64,000 nt of DNA from Amycolatopsis sp. 2-15 (lineage in GTDB: Bacteria; Actinomycetota; Actinomycetes; Mycobacteriales; Pseudonocardiaceae), in contig NZ_CP127294.1 of assembly GCF_030285625.1 (NCBI RefSeq), positions 3,420,001 through 3,484,000 of the forward strand, in the 5' to 3' direction. The notes under the pieces are model-generated. The model did not search any database and was not told the DNA's origin. It saw nothing but the letters and a program-made list of their open reading frames with translations. This document shows, piece by piece, positions 8,866 through 20,183 of this stretch (positions within the stretch are counted from its first letter, which is position 1; every line of letters begins with the position of its first letter). The position numbers and the translations under genes were made by a program.

Positions 8866-9363
8866 TCAGCGGCGGAAATGTCGCGAAACCGCCCCCTCGT
8901 ACACGTCCTCCTCGAACCTCGTGAACCCCAGCCGTTCCACCACCCTCAACGATGGCGCGTTCGTCGCGTTCACGCTGATCAGCACCGGAAGCTCCGGCAG
9001 TTCCCGCTCAGCCCACTCCACGGCGGCCCCTGCCGCCTCCACCGCGTACCCCCGTCCCCACGACGACGGTGCGAAGCGGTACGCCAGGTTCAGCACGCGA
9101 TCACCCCGGAACAACCGCAGCCGCACCCCCGTCAGGCCCAGCACCTCGGGCCCGCCCTGCTCCCGTACGGCGCAGTAGCCGAACCCGTGCTCGGCCCAGT
9201 GGGCGAGCCACGAGTCGAACAGCAGGTCGCCGCCCGGGGTGTCCGGTGGGTCCGGGTTGAAGCGGTTCGTCGCCGGGTCCGTCTGGATGGCGACGACGGC
9301 GGCGCGGTCCTCCTCGGTGAACGGGTGCAGCACCAGCCGCGAAGTGACGATCTCCCTCAGCAC
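8866..9363 (-). CDS. GNAT acetyltransferase, RimJ/RimL-like
   Basis: A 165-residue acetyltransferase. It opens with TSRLVLHPFTEEDRAAVVAI, typical of the RimJ/RimL group, and has the acetyl-CoA loop around FAPSSWGRGYAVEAAGAAVE (about residues 99-118), followed by SVNATNAPSLRVVERLGF. Either GTG 9363 or 9372 may be the start. It is divergent from the alpha/beta hydrolase with a 39-bp gap. The substrate is unknown. Confidence 0.87.
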   Translation of the reverse strand: MLREIVTSRLVLHPFTEEDRAAVVAIQTDPATNRFNPDPPDTPGGDLLFDSWLAHWAEHGFGYCAVREQGGPEVLGLTGVRLRLFRGDRVLNLAYRFAPSSWGRGYAVEAAGAAVEWAERELPELPVLISVNATNAPSLRVVERLGFTRFEEDVYEGAVSRHFRR

Positions 9364-9402
9364 ACCCCGCACGCTAGCGGCGGGGTCCGACAGAATCGCC
9401 TC

Positions 9403-10131
9403 ATGACCGAACTGCCGCTCCTCCTGTTGCACGCCTTCCCCCTCGACGCCCGCATGTGGGACCTCGTCCGCGCGCCCCTGGCCGAGCGCCTGCGGCTGAT
9501 CACGCCGGACCAGCGCGGCCTGGGTCGCAGCCCGCTGCCGGAGACCGACCGCGAGCCGAGCCTCGACGACGCCGCGCGCGACGTCCTCGCGCTGCTCGAC
9601 CGGCTGGAGCTCGACGAAGTGGTGCTGGGCGGCTGTTCCATGGGTGGTTACCTCGCCCTCGCCGTGTTGAAAGCAGCCCCCGAACGCGTCGCCGGGCTCG
9701 TGCTCATCGACACCAAGGCCATGGCCGACACGCCCGAAGCGGCGGAGAACCGCCTCAAGGTCGCTGAACGCGCCGAGGCCGAGGGCGTCCAGGGCTGGCT
9801 CGCCGACGCGATCCTCCCGAACCTCCTGCACAACCAGGAACCGGCCGAACGCGTGCGTGAGCTCATCGACGCCCAGTCGCCCGCCGGGGTCGCGTGGGCG
9901 GCGCGCGCGATGCGCAACCGGCCCGATTCCCTCGACGTGCTGCGCAAGTCCGACGTGCCCGCGCTCGTCGTCGTCGGCGCGGAGGACAAGCTCACCCCCG
10001 TCGAGGAAGCCGGCAAGATGGTCGACGCCCTCGACGAAGCCACGCTCGTCGTCCTGCCCGGCGCCGGGCACCTCACGCCGCTCGAAGACCCGGCGGGCGT
10101 CGTCGAGGCGATCCTCGGCTGGTTCGCCTAG
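9403..10131 (+). CDS. Alpha/beta hydrolase
   Basis: A 242-residue serine hydrolase with the nucleophile elbow GGCSMGGYLAL (Ser about residue 77), the oxyanion region LLLHAFPLDARMW, the acid in VVVGAEDKLTPVEEA and the catalytic His in LPGAGHLTPLEDP. The triad is complete and there is no signal peptide, so it is cytoplasmic. It resembles 3-oxoadipate enol-lactonase-like hydrolases, but no pathway neighbours support a substrate. The end overlaps the convergent phosphotransferase gene by four bases. Confidence 0.88.
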   Translation: MTELPLLLLHAFPLDARMWDLVRAPLAERLRLITPDQRGLGRSPLPETDREPSLDDAARDVLALLDRLELDEVVLGGCSMGGYLALAVLKAAPERVAGLVLIDTKAMADTPEAAENRLKVAERAEAEGVQGWLADAILPNLLHNQEPAERVRELIDAQSPAGVAWAARAMRNRPDSLDVLRKSDVPALVVVGAEDKLTPVEEAGKMVDALDEATLVVLPGAGHLTPLEDPAGVVEAILGWFA

Positions 10132-10955
10132 AAGTAGTCCGCCAGCGCCGCCCGCGCTTCGCCGCGCCGCGCGGGCCAGCGCAGCGCGAGCAAATACCGC
10201 CACACCACCACGAACAGCTCACGCAACCGCAGGCACACCTCGATCGAAGCCGAATCCACCACGTCCGGATAGGCCGCCAGAAAAGCGGTTCCGCCCTGTT
10301 TCGCCAGGATCGCGAGGTCCCAGGCGAGCGGTCCGCGCCAGGTGTCCTCGAAATCCAGCCAGCACGGGCCTTCCGCGGTCGCGATGATGTTGCCCGGGTG
10401 CGCATCGCCGTGCAGGGCCTGGATCCGGTCCGCCGGCAGCGCGGCCGCGAGCCGTACCGCCTCGGCGCGCAGGGAATCCGCGGCACCGTCCATCGTGGCC
10501 CCGTGCCGGTCGAGCGCGCCCAGCAGCTCGTCGACGGGCCCGCGCACGGGAAGTTCACCCGGATAGGCAAGCAGTGCCGCGTGGACGGTCGCGAGTGAAC
10601 TCGCGACTTCTCCCGGCGTGTGCCGATGGTCCGGATCGTGCGGAGTCCAGTGCCAGAGCGTCACCGGCAGCCCGTCGGCGAAATGGGGCCCGGCCGGGGG
10701 ATCCGTGGTGGGTGAGACGACGAGCACACCACTCTGCGTGAGGTGCCTCGAAACGGCGACGTCGCGCTCGAGCCAGGCCGTCGCGTCGGGCCGCAGCAGG
10801 CGCGTCGTCCCGGGCACCCGCGCGACCACGGAACCCAGTCTCACCAGCACGTTCGAGCGTTCGTGGAGGACCTCGGCCGACCCCGTCGCGAGGCCGAGCC
10901 GACGGCCCACCGAGAGGGCCGCGTCGAGCGCGGAAGCCGTGTACGGGTCGGCCAT
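10128..10955 (-). CDS. Aminoglycoside-phosphotransferase-family kinase
   Basis: A 275-residue protein of the APH/choline-kinase fold. The catalytic loop IQALHGDAHPGNIIA and the Mg-binding CWLDFEDTWRGPLAWDLA are both intact. It opens with a nucleotide-binding lobe containing RSNVLVRLG. Members phosphorylate many small molecules, and resistance should not be assumed. It is convergent with the hydrolase and divergent from ctaD. Confidence 0.87.
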   Translation of the reverse strand: MADPYTASALDAALSVGRRLGLATGSAEVLHERSNVLVRLGSVVARVPGTTRLLRPDATAWLERDVAVSRHLTQSGVLVVSPTTDPPAGPHFADGLPVTLWHWTPHDPDHRHTPGEVASSLATVHAALLAYPGELPVRGPVDELLGALDRHGATMDGAADSLRAEAVRLAAALPADRIQALHGDAHPGNIIATAEGPCWLDFEDTWRGPLAWDLAILAKQGGTAFLAAYPDVVDSASIEVCLRLRELFVVVWRYLLALRWPARRGEARAALADYF

Positions 10956-11091
10956 GCGGTGATCTAACCAGCCGGTGCGAGCGACGGTGGGTAGCGAGGG
11001 CTACGATCCCTCTAGCCGTCGGATCGGGCCTGTCCCGACCCCCGGCGACCCGGACGATGACCACCTCAAGGTTTCAGTGTTGGAGGCAGGA

Positions 11092-12864
11092 GTGACGGCC
11101 GTAGCCCCCAAGCCGATCGCAACGCGCCCATACCCCGCGCGCGAGACGGTTAAGGGTTCGTACCTGCTGCGGTTGTTCCGCACGACGGACCACAAGCAGA
11201 TCGGCATCATGTACCTGGTCACCTCGTTCGCCTTCTTCATGGCGGGCGGAGCGATGGCCATGCTGATCCGCACGGAGCTGGCCCGCCCGGGCCAGCAGTT
11301 CCTGTCGCAGGAGCAGTACAACCAGCTGTTCACCATGCACGGCACGGTGATGCTGCTGCTGTACGCGACCCCGATCCTCTTCGGGTTCGCGAACTTCGTG
11401 CTGCCGCTGCAGATCGGTTCGCCCGACGTCGCGTTCCCGCGGCTCAACGCGTTCTCGTACTGGCTCTACCTCTTCGGTGGGCTGATCGTCCTTTCCGGAT
11501 TCCTGACGCCGGGTGGCGCCGCCGACTTCGGCTGGTTCGCCTACACCCCGCTGTCGGACGCGATCCACTCGCCGGGCGTCGGCGCCGACCTCTGGATCTC
11601 GGGCCTGATCGTCTCCGGTCTGGGCACGATCCTCGGTGCGGTCAACATGGTCACCACCGTGGTCTGCCTCCGCGCGCCGGGCATGACGATGTACCGGATG
11701 CCGATCTTCACCTGGAACATCCTGGTCACGAGCATCCTGATCCTGCTCGCGTTCCCGATCCTGACCGCGGCCCTGTTCGGCCTGCTGGCGGACCGGCACC
11801 TAGGAGCGCACGTCTTCGACCCGGCCAACGGCGGGGTGATCCTCTGGCAACACCTGTTCTGGTTCTTCGGTCACCCAGAGGTGTACATCGTCGCCCTACC
11901 GTTCTTCGGGATCGTGTCGGAGATCTTCCCGGTCTTCAGCCGCAAGCCGGTGTTCGGCTACAAGGGCCTGGTTTTCGCGACGCTGGCGATCGCGGCCCTG
12001 TCCGTGGCGGTGTGGGCGCACCACATGTACGCCACCGGCGCCGTGCTGCTGCCGTTCTTCTCCTTCATGACCTTCCTGATCGCGGTCCCGACGGGCGTGA
12101 AGTTCTTCAACTGGATCGGCACGATGTGGAAGGGCCAGCTGTCCTTCGAGACGCCGATGATCTTCTCGATGGGCTTCATCGTCACGTTCCTGTTCGGTGG
12201 CCTGACCGGCATCCTGCTGGCCGCGCCGGCCATCGACTTCCACGTGTCGGACAGCTACTTCGTGGTGGCGCACTTCCATTACGTCCTCTACGGCACGATC
12301 GTGTTCGCGACCTTCGCCGGGATCTACTTCTGGTTCCCGAAGATCACGGGCCGGATGATGGACGAGAAGCTCGGCAAGTGGCACTTCTGGACCACGTTCA
12401 TCGGCTTCCACGGCACGTTCCTGGTCCAGCACTGGCTCGGTGCCGAGGGTATGCCCCGCCGGTACGCCGACTACCTGGCCAGCGACGGGTTCACCACGCT
12501 GAACACGATCTCCACGATCGGCGCGTACATCCTCGGTGCGTCCACGCTGCCGTTCATCTGGAACGTGTTCAAGAGCTACCGCTACGGCGAGATCGTCACG
12601 GTCGACGACCCGTGGGGCTATGGCAACTCCCTCGAATGGGCGACGTCGTGCCCGCCGCCGCGGCACAACTTCACAGAACTGCCCCGGATCCGCTCCGAGC
12701 GCCCCGCCTTCGAGCTGCACTACCCGCACATGGTCGAGCGGATGCACGCCGAGGGTGAGATCGGCTTCTTCGGCAAGCCGCGCCACCAGGGCGCGCCGTC
12801 GCAGAAGCTGGTCGACGCGACCATGCCGGGCAGCCACGACAAGGACAACGCGGGCGAGCAGTAA
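11092..12864 (+). CDS. ctaD: Cytochrome c oxidase subunit I
   Basis: The catalytic subunit of the aa3-type oxidase in the plasma membrane, with about twelve membrane helices in 590 residues. Haem and copper ligands are present: His83 (TMHGTVML), His261 and cross-linked Tyr265 ([10 protein letters not shown]), His310-His311 (HHMYATG), and His394/His396 (AHFHYVLYG). The GTG at 11092 with GGAGG 10 bp upstream is preferred over a longer in-frame start at 10975. As in mycobacteria it lies upstream of serB, but here a 626-bp segment separates them. It ends in a strong terminator. Confidence 0.97.
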   Translation: MTAVAPKPIATRPYPARETVKGSYLLRLFRTTDHKQIGIMYLVTSFAFFMAGGAMAMLIRTELARPGQQFLSQEQYNQLFTMHGTVMLLLYATPILFGFANFVLPLQIGSPDVAFPRLNAFSYWLYLFGGLIVLSGFLTPGGAADFGWFAYTPLSDAIHSPGVGADLWISGLIVSGLGTILGAVNMVTTVVCLRAPGMTMYRMPIFTWNILVTSILILLAFPILTAALFGLLADRHLGAHVFDPANGGVILWQHLFWFFGHPEVYIVALPFFGIVSEIFPVFSRKPVFGYKGLVFATLAIAALSVAVWAHHMYATGAVLLPFFSFMTFLIAVPTGVKFFNWIGTMWKGQLSFETPMIFSMGFIVTFLFGGLTGILLAAPAIDFHVSDSYFVVAHFHYVLYGTIVFATFAGIYFWFPKITGRMMDEKLGKWHFWTTFIGFHGTFLVQHWLGAEGMPRRYADYLASDGFTTLNTISTIGAYILGASTLPFIWNVFKSYRYGEIVTVDDPWGYGNSLEWATSCPPPRHNFTELPRIRSERPAFELHYPHMVERMHAEGEIGFFGKPRHQGAPSQKLVDATMPGSHDKDNAGEQ

Positions 12865-12883
12865 GAAGCCCGTTTGACCACAG

Positions 12884-12927
12884 GGGCGCGTGCCCGGCTT
12901 GTGTGAAGCCGGGCACGCGCCCTTTTT
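12884..12927 (+). terminator. Rho-independent terminator of ctaD
   Basis: A perfect 17-bp stem (12884-12900 with 12906-12922), a GTGTG loop and a TTTTT tail, 20 bp after the ctaD stop. A textbook intrinsic terminator. Its right arm is copied at 13525-13554. Confidence 0.95.
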
Positions 12928-12928
12928 G
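12899..12928 (+). repeat. 30-bp direct repeat, copy A
   Basis: Right arm and T-tail of the ctaD terminator. It matches 13525-13554 at 29 of 30 positions (the only difference is GGG against GCG). Confidence 0.9.
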
Positions 12929-12945
12929 CTGGTTGTGGGGTCGAG

Positions 12946-13329
12946 CTACTTGCCGGCGTCAGCCAACGCCGCGCGGGCCTGAACGCGCAGCTCAGCGGGG
13001 AGAACCTCCGCCTCCGCGGCCAATTTCAGCAGGTCGGAGACAAGTCGGGCGTCGAAGTACGGCAGCGGCGCCATCCGGATCAACCAAGCCACGGCCAGCG
13101 CCATCCAATACGGCCGACGGCGCTTGCACGCGGAGGCCACAGTCAGCTCAACCAACCTCTGCGGACTGGAAACTCCATGCCCGCCAAGAAGGTGCCAGGA
13201 GCGGGAAAATTCGTCGAGACACTCCTCGAGACTTGTCTCGAGGAACGGCCACATCGCCACGTAGCCGGACCCCTCCAGCGTGGCCCTGGCCTCGTCCTCC
13301 GTGCCGATGCCGAGCGTTCCCTCCGGCAT
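12946..13329 (-). CDS. Hypothetical protein within the inserted segment
   Basis: A 127-residue protein I do not recognise. It opens with a Gly/Glu-rich stretch, then an alpha-helical body (ETSLEECLDEFSRSW, VSDLLKLAAEAEVLPAELRV) without membrane segments or clear catalytic motifs. The ATG at 13329 or the GTG just before it may be the start. It is antisense to ctaD and serB and lies in a segment bounded by two copies of a 30-bp repeat. Codon usage looks less GC-biased than its neighbours, which fits recent arrival. Confidence 0.55.
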   Translation of the reverse strand: MPEGTLGIGTEDEARATLEGSGYVAMWPFLETSLEECLDEFSRSWHLLGGHGVSSPQRLVELTVASACKRRRPYWMALAVAWLIRMAPLPYFDARLVSDLLKLAAEAEVLPAELRVQARAALADAGK

Positions 13330-13524
13330 CACGCCCAGCCATGCGCCACAGCACCTGTTCAGGGCTGGTTTCCACTCAGTTTGGCAACCCTGGGATCGCT
13401 ACACGAATCGGACTCTACGCTCGGGATCCAACTCAATTTGTTCTCCGGCCTCCGTGAAGCAGACTGGTTCTCCACACCGACGTAACCCGATCCGTTCCGG
13501 GCCGCGTCCCTCGTTCGGGCCTGG

Positions 13525-13554
13525 TTGTGTGAAGCCGCGCACGCGCCCTTTTTG
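13525..13554 (+). repeat. 30-bp direct repeat, copy B
   Basis: Near-perfect copy of the right half of the ctaD terminator, without the left arm, 62 bp before serB. It bounds the 626-bp inserted segment. Confidence 0.9.
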
Positions 13555-13610
13555 TGCCTGGCGTTCCGCGCCAGACTGAGCGTGCTCGCACAGCGCCGAA
13601 CGAGGGATAG

Positions 13611-15619
<2,009 letters not shown>

Positions 15620-15697
15620 GTGCGGTGCGTCTCGGCGCGGAACACCGGTGTGCCGCTTACGGTTCTGCTCTGTAGACAACGTCGGGAGGAGCGGGCG

Positions 15698-16102
15698 ATG
15701 ACCCTGGAAGTGCAGCGCGAAGGCGAGCACCAGTTCGTGGGACGCAACGAGCGCGGCGCGGAGGTGCGGATCGGGCGCACGGGAGCGGAAGGCGCGTTCT
15801 CGCCGTCCGAGCTGCTGCAGATCGCGACCGCGGGCTGCTCCGCCGTCACAGCGGAGAACCTGATCACCCGCCGCATCGGCGAGGACTCGAAGTTCCGCGT
15901 CGGCGTCACGGCTGACCGCCGCGAAGGCGCTTCAGAGCTGGACGGGGTGCACGTGACCTTCGATGTCGACGTGTCCTCGCTCGACGCCCAGCAGCGCGAG
16001 GACTTGGCAACCGCGGTGGACCGTGCGATCGACCGCCTGTGCACGGTGAGCCGGACGCTCAAGAAGGCCATCCCCGTCACGGAGTCCTTCCCGACCGCCT
16101 GA
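15698..16102 (+). CDS. OsmC/Ohr family peroxide-response protein
   Basis: A 134-residue protein with the OsmC fold and segments SPSELLQIATAGCSAVTAEN and VSRTLKKAIPV. The two family cysteines (about residues 48 and 110: AGCS, RLCT) are present, so thiol-dependent organic hydroperoxide reduction is plausible. The ATG has a strong GGGAGGAGC site upstream. It is monocistronic and followed by a strong hairpin. Confidence 0.85.
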   Translation: MTLEVQREGEHQFVGRNERGAEVRIGRTGAEGAFSPSELLQIATAGCSAVTAENLITRRIGEDSKFRVGVTADRREGASELDGVHVTFDVDVSSLDAQQREDLATAVDRAIDRLCTVSRTLKKAIPVTESFPTA

Positions 16103-16109
16103 CGCGGCA

Positions 16110-16141
16110 AGAGCCGAGGCCCCACGCGGGGCCTCGGCTCT
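16110..16141 (+). terminator. Hairpin terminator between convergent genes
   Basis: A perfect 14-bp stem with an ACGC loop, eight bases after the OsmC-family stop. It has no long T-run, but its position between convergent genes suggests two-way termination. Confidence 0.75.
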
Positions 16142-16167
16142 GTGCGGTTGGAGTCCGTGCGGGAAGG

Positions 16168-16500
16168 TCAGCTCTGCCAGACCACGTACGCCTGGTCGGC
16201 GTCCGTGGTCATGGCCTCGATGAACTTCTCGTTGTCGAAGCCGGGCAACGACTGGAGGCGTTCGATGAGGGCGTCGGCGGCCGGGTCGCCACTGGGGACG
16301 GCCGTGCCCTTGCCGTCGTGGCCGACGAGCATGAAGAACACGTCCTCGTTCCACGGGCCGTCAGGGATCACTCTGACCATCACGGACGAGAGCTCCGCCC
16401 ACTGGACGGCCTCTTCGCTGCCATCGGCGAGGCGGCGCCGCACCCCGGTGTCGTCGACACTGACGGTCCGGGATCGTGCGCTGGACGAATCCTGGGTCAA
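16168..16500 (-). CDS. Conserved hypothetical protein
   Basis: A 110-residue soluble protein with a conserved core: VQWAELSSVMVRVIPDGP, EDVFFMLVGHDGKG, ALIERLQSLPGFDNEKFIEA. I know this family as widespread and uncharacterised. A TTG at 16500 with an AGGGAG site six bases upstream is the best start. It lies 81 bp after dinG on the same strand and may share its transcript. Confidence 0.7.
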   Translation of the reverse strand: MTQDSSSARSRTVSVDDTGVRRRLADGSEEAVQWAELSSVMVRVIPDGPWNEDVFFMLVGHDGKGTAVPSGDPAADALIERLQSLPGFDNEKFIEAMTTDADQAYVVWQS

Positions 16501-16581
16501 CCGGTGCTCCCTGTCGTGTTCGTTCTCTTCACCGTACCCGCCCGGGTTGTGCCCGCCGTCACGCGGGCGCGGGTGTGTCAA

Positions 16582-18633
16582 TCACGCTGGTGCGGCTGCG
16601 TCGAGCCGCTTGAGCGCGTCGCGCGCGACCTGGGGATCCGTGGTGGGCCAGAAGGGCGGCAGCGACGCGCGCACGAAACCGCCGTACCGCGCGGTGGCCA
16701 GGCGCGAATCCAGCACCGCGACCACACCGCGGTCGGTCATCGAGCGGTGCAGCCGGCCCGTGCCCTGCGCGAGCAGCAGCGCCGCGTGCGTGGCCGCGAC
16801 GGTGAGGAACCCGTTGCCACCACGGGCTTCCACGGCCCGCTGGCGGGCCGACAGCACCGGGTCGTCGGGGCGCGGGAACGGGATCCGGTCCACCACCACG
16901 AGCTGCAGCGACGGCCCCGGCACGTCGACGCCCTGCCACAGCGTGAGCGTGCCGAACAAACACGTGCGCGGCTCGTCGGTGAACTGGCGCACCAGCGTGG
17001 GCATCGAGTCGTCGCCCTGGCACAGGATCGGGTAGTCGAGCCGCTCGCGCATCGCCTCCGCGGCCTGCTTGGCCGCGCGCATCGACGAGAACAACCCCAG
17101 CGTGCGGCCACCCGCGGCCTCGACCAGCCCGGCTAGTTCGTCCATTGTGGACTCGGCCAGGCCGTCGCGGCCCGGCGGCGGCAGGTGCTTGGCCAGGTAG
17201 AGGATCCCGTTGCGCCGATGGTCGAACGGAGAGCCGACGTCGAGGCCGGTCCACTTCGGTCCCTTGTCCTCGTCGGCCGGCGCTTCCTTGTCCGTGGCCG
17301 CGCCGGGCGCCTTCGTGACGCGGGCGCCACCGGGTGGCAGACCCCATTGGCGCGCCATGGTGTCGAACTCGCCGCCCAGCGTCAGCGTCGCCGAGGTGAG
17401 CACGGTGGTGTTGAGGTTGAACACGCGCTCGCGCAGCAGCCCCGCGACACCCAGCGGTGCCACCTTCAACGCCGGCGGCCGCGGGTTGGCCGAGTAGCGG
17501 TCGCCCGTGAGCCACACGACGTCGCGCTGGTGGGCCAGATCCTCGTCGTACGCGTCGAGCAGGCGCGCGGCGGTGTCGTGCACCTCTTCGAGCAACGAGC
17601 GCGCCAGCTTGCGCGCGGTGGCCCCGTCGACGTCTTCCTTGCGGTCGGAACCCAGCGCCGTCAGGCAGGCCTTCGCGGCGTCGCGCACCGCGGGAATCGC
17701 GCCGGTCAGTGCCTGTGGCAGCGAATCCAGCCGCCCGGCGGGGAGATCGTCGAGGATCAGCGCGAGTCCGTCGCTGGCTTCCAGCAGGCGGTCGGCGACA
17801 TCCGCGTCGATCAGCCGCCCGCACCGGCGCGCGGCGGCGGACACCATGGCACTGGTCAGCTCACCCGTGGCGACGGACGTGACGCGGTCGACCAGGTCGT
17901 GGGCCTCGTCGATGATCACGAGGTCGTGGTCGGGCAGCACCTGGTAGCCCTGCAACGCGTCGATGGCCAGCAGCGCGTGATTGGTCACGACCACGTCCGC
18001 GCGCCCGGCCTCGGCCCGCGCGCGTTCGGCGAAGCAGTCGGTGCCGATCGGGCAGCGTGCGGCGCCGAGACATTCTCTGGCGGTGACGGAAACCTGGCGC
18101 CACGCCTGATCGGAGACACCTGGCACGAGCTCGTCGCGGTCACCGGTCTCGGTGTCCGAAGACCACTCGTGCAGGCGCGTGACCTCTTTGCCCAGCCGGG
18201 AAACGGCGAACGGGTCGAACAGCTGCGCGTCTTCCGGCTCGTCGGGCGCCCCCGTGTCGAGCCGGTGCAGGCACAGGTAGTTGCGGCGACCCTTGAGGAT
18301 CGCGAAGGTCGGTTCGCGGCCGAGCGGCTTCTTCAGCGCCTTCGCCAGGCGCGGCAGGTCGCGGTCCACGAGCTGGCGCTGCAGCGCGATGGTGGCCGTG
18401 GAGACGACGACGGTGGCTTCCTTCTCCACCGCGTGGCGGATCGCGGGCACCAGGTACGCCAGCGACTTCCCGGTTCCCGTACCCGCCTGTACGGCGAGGT
18501 GTTCACCGGTGCGGATGGCGTGGCCGACGGCATCGGCCATCTTCACCTGGCCCGGCCGCTCGGCTCCGCCCACGGACTCCACCGCGTGGGTGAGGAGTTC
18601 GAGGACGCCGGGGAAATCTGTTCGAGCGGGCAC
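16582..18633 (-). CDS. dinG: DinG-family ATP-dependent DNA helicase
   Basis: A 683-residue superfamily 2 helicase of the XPD/DinG iron-sulfur group, which unwinds 5'-3' on DNA. Walker A is AGTGTGKS (residues 50-57) and the DEAH box is VIIDEAHDLVDR. Four cysteines between about residues 120 and 205 (including CLGAARCPIGTDC) form the probable 4Fe-4S site. The C-terminal helicase motif QGTGRLHRSMTDRG is complete. In M. tuberculosis the equivalent gene precedes pncB1; here bioY and pncA intervene. Confidence 0.94.
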   Translation of the reverse strand: MPARTDFPGVLELLTHAVESVGGAERPGQVKMADAVGHAIRTGEHLAVQAGTGTGKSLAYLVPAIRHAVEKEATVVVSTATIALQRQLVDRDLPRLAKALKKPLGREPTFAILKGRRNYLCLHRLDTGAPDEPEDAQLFDPFAVSRLGKEVTRLHEWSSDTETGDRDELVPGVSDQAWRQVSVTARECLGAARCPIGTDCFAERARAEAGRADVVVTNHALLAIDALQGYQVLPDHDLVIIDEAHDLVDRVTSVATGELTSAMVSAAARRCGRLIDADVADRLLEASDGLALILDDLPAGRLDSLPQALTGAIPAVRDAAKACLTALGSDRKEDVDGATARKLARSLLEEVHDTAARLLDAYDEDLAHQRDVVWLTGDRYSANPRPPALKVAPLGVAGLLRERVFNLNTTVLTSATLTLGGEFDTMARQWGLPPGGARVTKAPGAATDKEAPADEDKGPKWTGLDVGSPFDHRRNGILYLAKHLPPPGRDGLAESTMDELAGLVEAAGGRTLGLFSSMRAAKQAAEAMRERLDYPILCQGDDSMPTLVRQFTDEPRTCLFGTLTLWQGVDVPGPSLQLVVVDRIPFPRPDDPVLSARQRAVEARGGNGFLTVAATHAALLLAQGTGRLHRSMTDRGVVAVLDSRLATARYGGFVRASLPPFWPTTDPQVARDALKRLDAAAPA

Positions 18634-18714
18634 AGCGATACACGATAGCCGCCGGGGGCGACAGGTTTGGCGCTCCGGCCGCGATCGGGCCGTTCGTGCC
18701 GGAGCGCCGCGCGC

Positions 18715-19305
18715 TCAGTCTTCCTTGCGCAGGCGGGCCACCGCGGCCCACGCGAGCGGCAGGACACCCGCCGCCACCACGATCTTCAGCGCGTCGCCGA
18801 TCAGGAACGGCACCACGCCCTTGGCGAACGCCGTCGAGAAGTCGAAGCCGGCGGCGGCCATCAGCCACGGCACGCCGAACGCGTAGATCACGACGTTGCC
18901 GAGCACCATGGTCCCCACCGTGCGCAGCGGAGTGCGGTCACCACCGCGCTTGGCGAGCGCGCCCACGAGAGCACCGGCGAACACGAACCCGACGACGTAC
19001 CCGGCCGAAGCGCCGGACAGACCCGACGTCGCACCCTGGAACCACGGCACGCCGGCCGCGCCGACGAGCAGGTACAGCAGCATCGAAGCGGCGCCGCGGC
19101 GCATGCCGAGCGAAGCGCCCACGAGCAGCGCGGCGAACGTCTGGCCGGTCATCGGCACCGGGCTGCCCGGGACGGGGATGACCAGCTGCGCGGCCGCGCC
19201 GGTGAGCAGGGCACCGCCGGCGACCAGCGTCAGGTCGCGCACCAGGGCGCCGGGCACGAGGTCGGCCAGCACCTGGCGGCGGCCGGTGAGGGACAGCGAC
19301 GACAC
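18715..19305 (-). CDS. bioY: Biotin transporter substrate-binding subunit BioY
   Basis: The membrane S-component for biotin uptake (196 residues, about six helices). Family marks are PVPMTGQTFAALLVGASLG and GFVFAGALVGALA. No energy-coupling BioM/N genes adjoin it, so it may use a shared ECF module encoded elsewhere or work alone. A short palindrome lies 39 bp upstream of the start. It ends 81 bp from dinG on the same strand. Confidence 0.93.
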   Translation of the reverse strand: MSSLSLTGRRQVLADLVPGALVRDLTLVAGGALLTGAAAQLVIPVPGSPVPMTGQTFAALLVGASLGMRRGAASMLLYLLVGAAGVPWFQGATSGLSGASAGYVVGFVFAGALVGALAKRGGDRTPLRTVGTMVLGNVVIYAFGVPWLMAAAGFDFSTAFAKGVVPFLIGDALKIVVAAGVLPLAWAAVARLRKED

Positions 19306-19342
19306 GGAGACCTCCCACGATCGAAAACGGACGTCCGAGGAG

Positions 19343-19358
19343 GTTAACGCTCGTTACC
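19343..19358. promoter_or_regulatory. Candidate operator upstream of bioY
   Basis: The inverted repeat TAACG-CT-CGTTA (19345-19356), flanked by GGT/CC, 39 bp before the bioY start. It resembles operators of the actinobacterial TetR-type biotin repressor BioQ in half-site and size. The assignment is by analogy only. Confidence 0.5.
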
Positions 19359-19483
19359 CCGTATTTCCCCGACAAGTTGCGTTCCTCACCACACCACTCG
19401 TCCGGGTGGTGTAGGGGTTGTGACGTTTCGCGGGGGTGCCCCGCTGCCGAGGATGCAACCACAGGTCGAAGGGAGCACGGGTG

Positions 19484-20155
19484 ATGCGCGGACGGGTCTT
19501 GGTCACGGCGACGGCACTGCTGGGTGCGGCGGCCGCGGGACTACCGGCCCCGGCGCTCGCCGACGGCCCCACCTCCACCGGCTGGGGCTCCTCGGGCAGC
19601 GTCGACGTGCTGGTCGACAACCAGCACGTGGTCACCGGTGACCTCGCCCGCTGCGACGCCGACGGTCCCACCACCGCGCGCACCACGGGCGGCGACACCG
19701 GCGACGTCGCGGCGTTCGGCCTCGGCGCCACCACGTGCGGCCGCACCGGCGCCGTCGCCACCGTGGCCTCGGGCGGTCAGCGGTTCGAGGCCGACGTGCT
19801 CAAGCGCTTCGGCGGCCCGGCGATCACCGTCCGCACCTACTCCGCGGGCTGCTCGACCACCAAGAACGGCAGCAGCGGCACGGTCTCGATCGGTGAGGTC
19901 GGCGGGTTCACCGTGCCGTCGTCGATCCCCGCGGACTACCGCGTGCTGATCCCCGGCGGCGAAGCGGGCACGGCACTGGCGGCGGTCACGATCAACGAGA
20001 CCGTGACCCCGCAGCCCGCCGACGGCAGCCTCGTGACGCACGCCGTGCACATCCAGCTGTTCCCGCAGGGCGGCCCGGCCAGCGGCGACATCTACCTCGG
20101 CACCGCCGCCTGCAACCCGTTCGGCAAGGGCGGCGCACCGCAGCCGCCGGCCTGA
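19484..20155 (+). CDS. Secreted protein of unknown function
   Basis: A 223-residue exported protein with a clear Sec signal peptide (MRGRVLVTATALLGAAAAGL, cleavage near ALA-DG). The mature part is Ser/Thr/Gly-rich and probably beta-rich, with four Cys that could pair (ARCDAD, ATTCGRTG, SAGCSTT, AACNP). It ends with a short Pro tail. The ATG at 19484 or the GTG one codon earlier may be the start; GGGAG lies eight bases upstream. I recognise no domain. Confidence 0.75.
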   Translation: MRGRVLVTATALLGAAAAGLPAPALADGPTSTGWGSSGSVDVLVDNQHVVTGDLARCDADGPTTARTTGGDTGDVAAFGLGATTCGRTGAVATVASGGQRFEADVLKRFGGPAITVRTYSAGCSTTKNGSSGTVSIGEVGGFTVPSSIPADYRVLIPGGEAGTALAAVTINETVTPQPADGSLVTHAVHIQLFPQGGPASGDIYLGTAACNPFGKGGAPQPPA

Positions 20156-20183
20156 GCCGCTCGCCCGCGCACCCGGTCGCAAG

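Noticed and set aside
10975..11091. Longer N-terminus for CtaD from 10975
   Set aside because: No ribosome site and no family similarity; GTG 11092 has GGAGG and fits the usual length.
16906..18648. Long open frames antisense to dinG, pncB, ctaD and others
   Set aside because: They follow the high-GC wobble pattern of the real genes, are rich in Arg/His/Ala and have no domains; treated as shadows.
18669..18708. Terminator for bioY (11-bp stem between bioY and dinG)
   Set aside because: The stem is clear but partly adjoins the bioY end, has an 18-base loop and no T-run on either strand; not strong enough to list.
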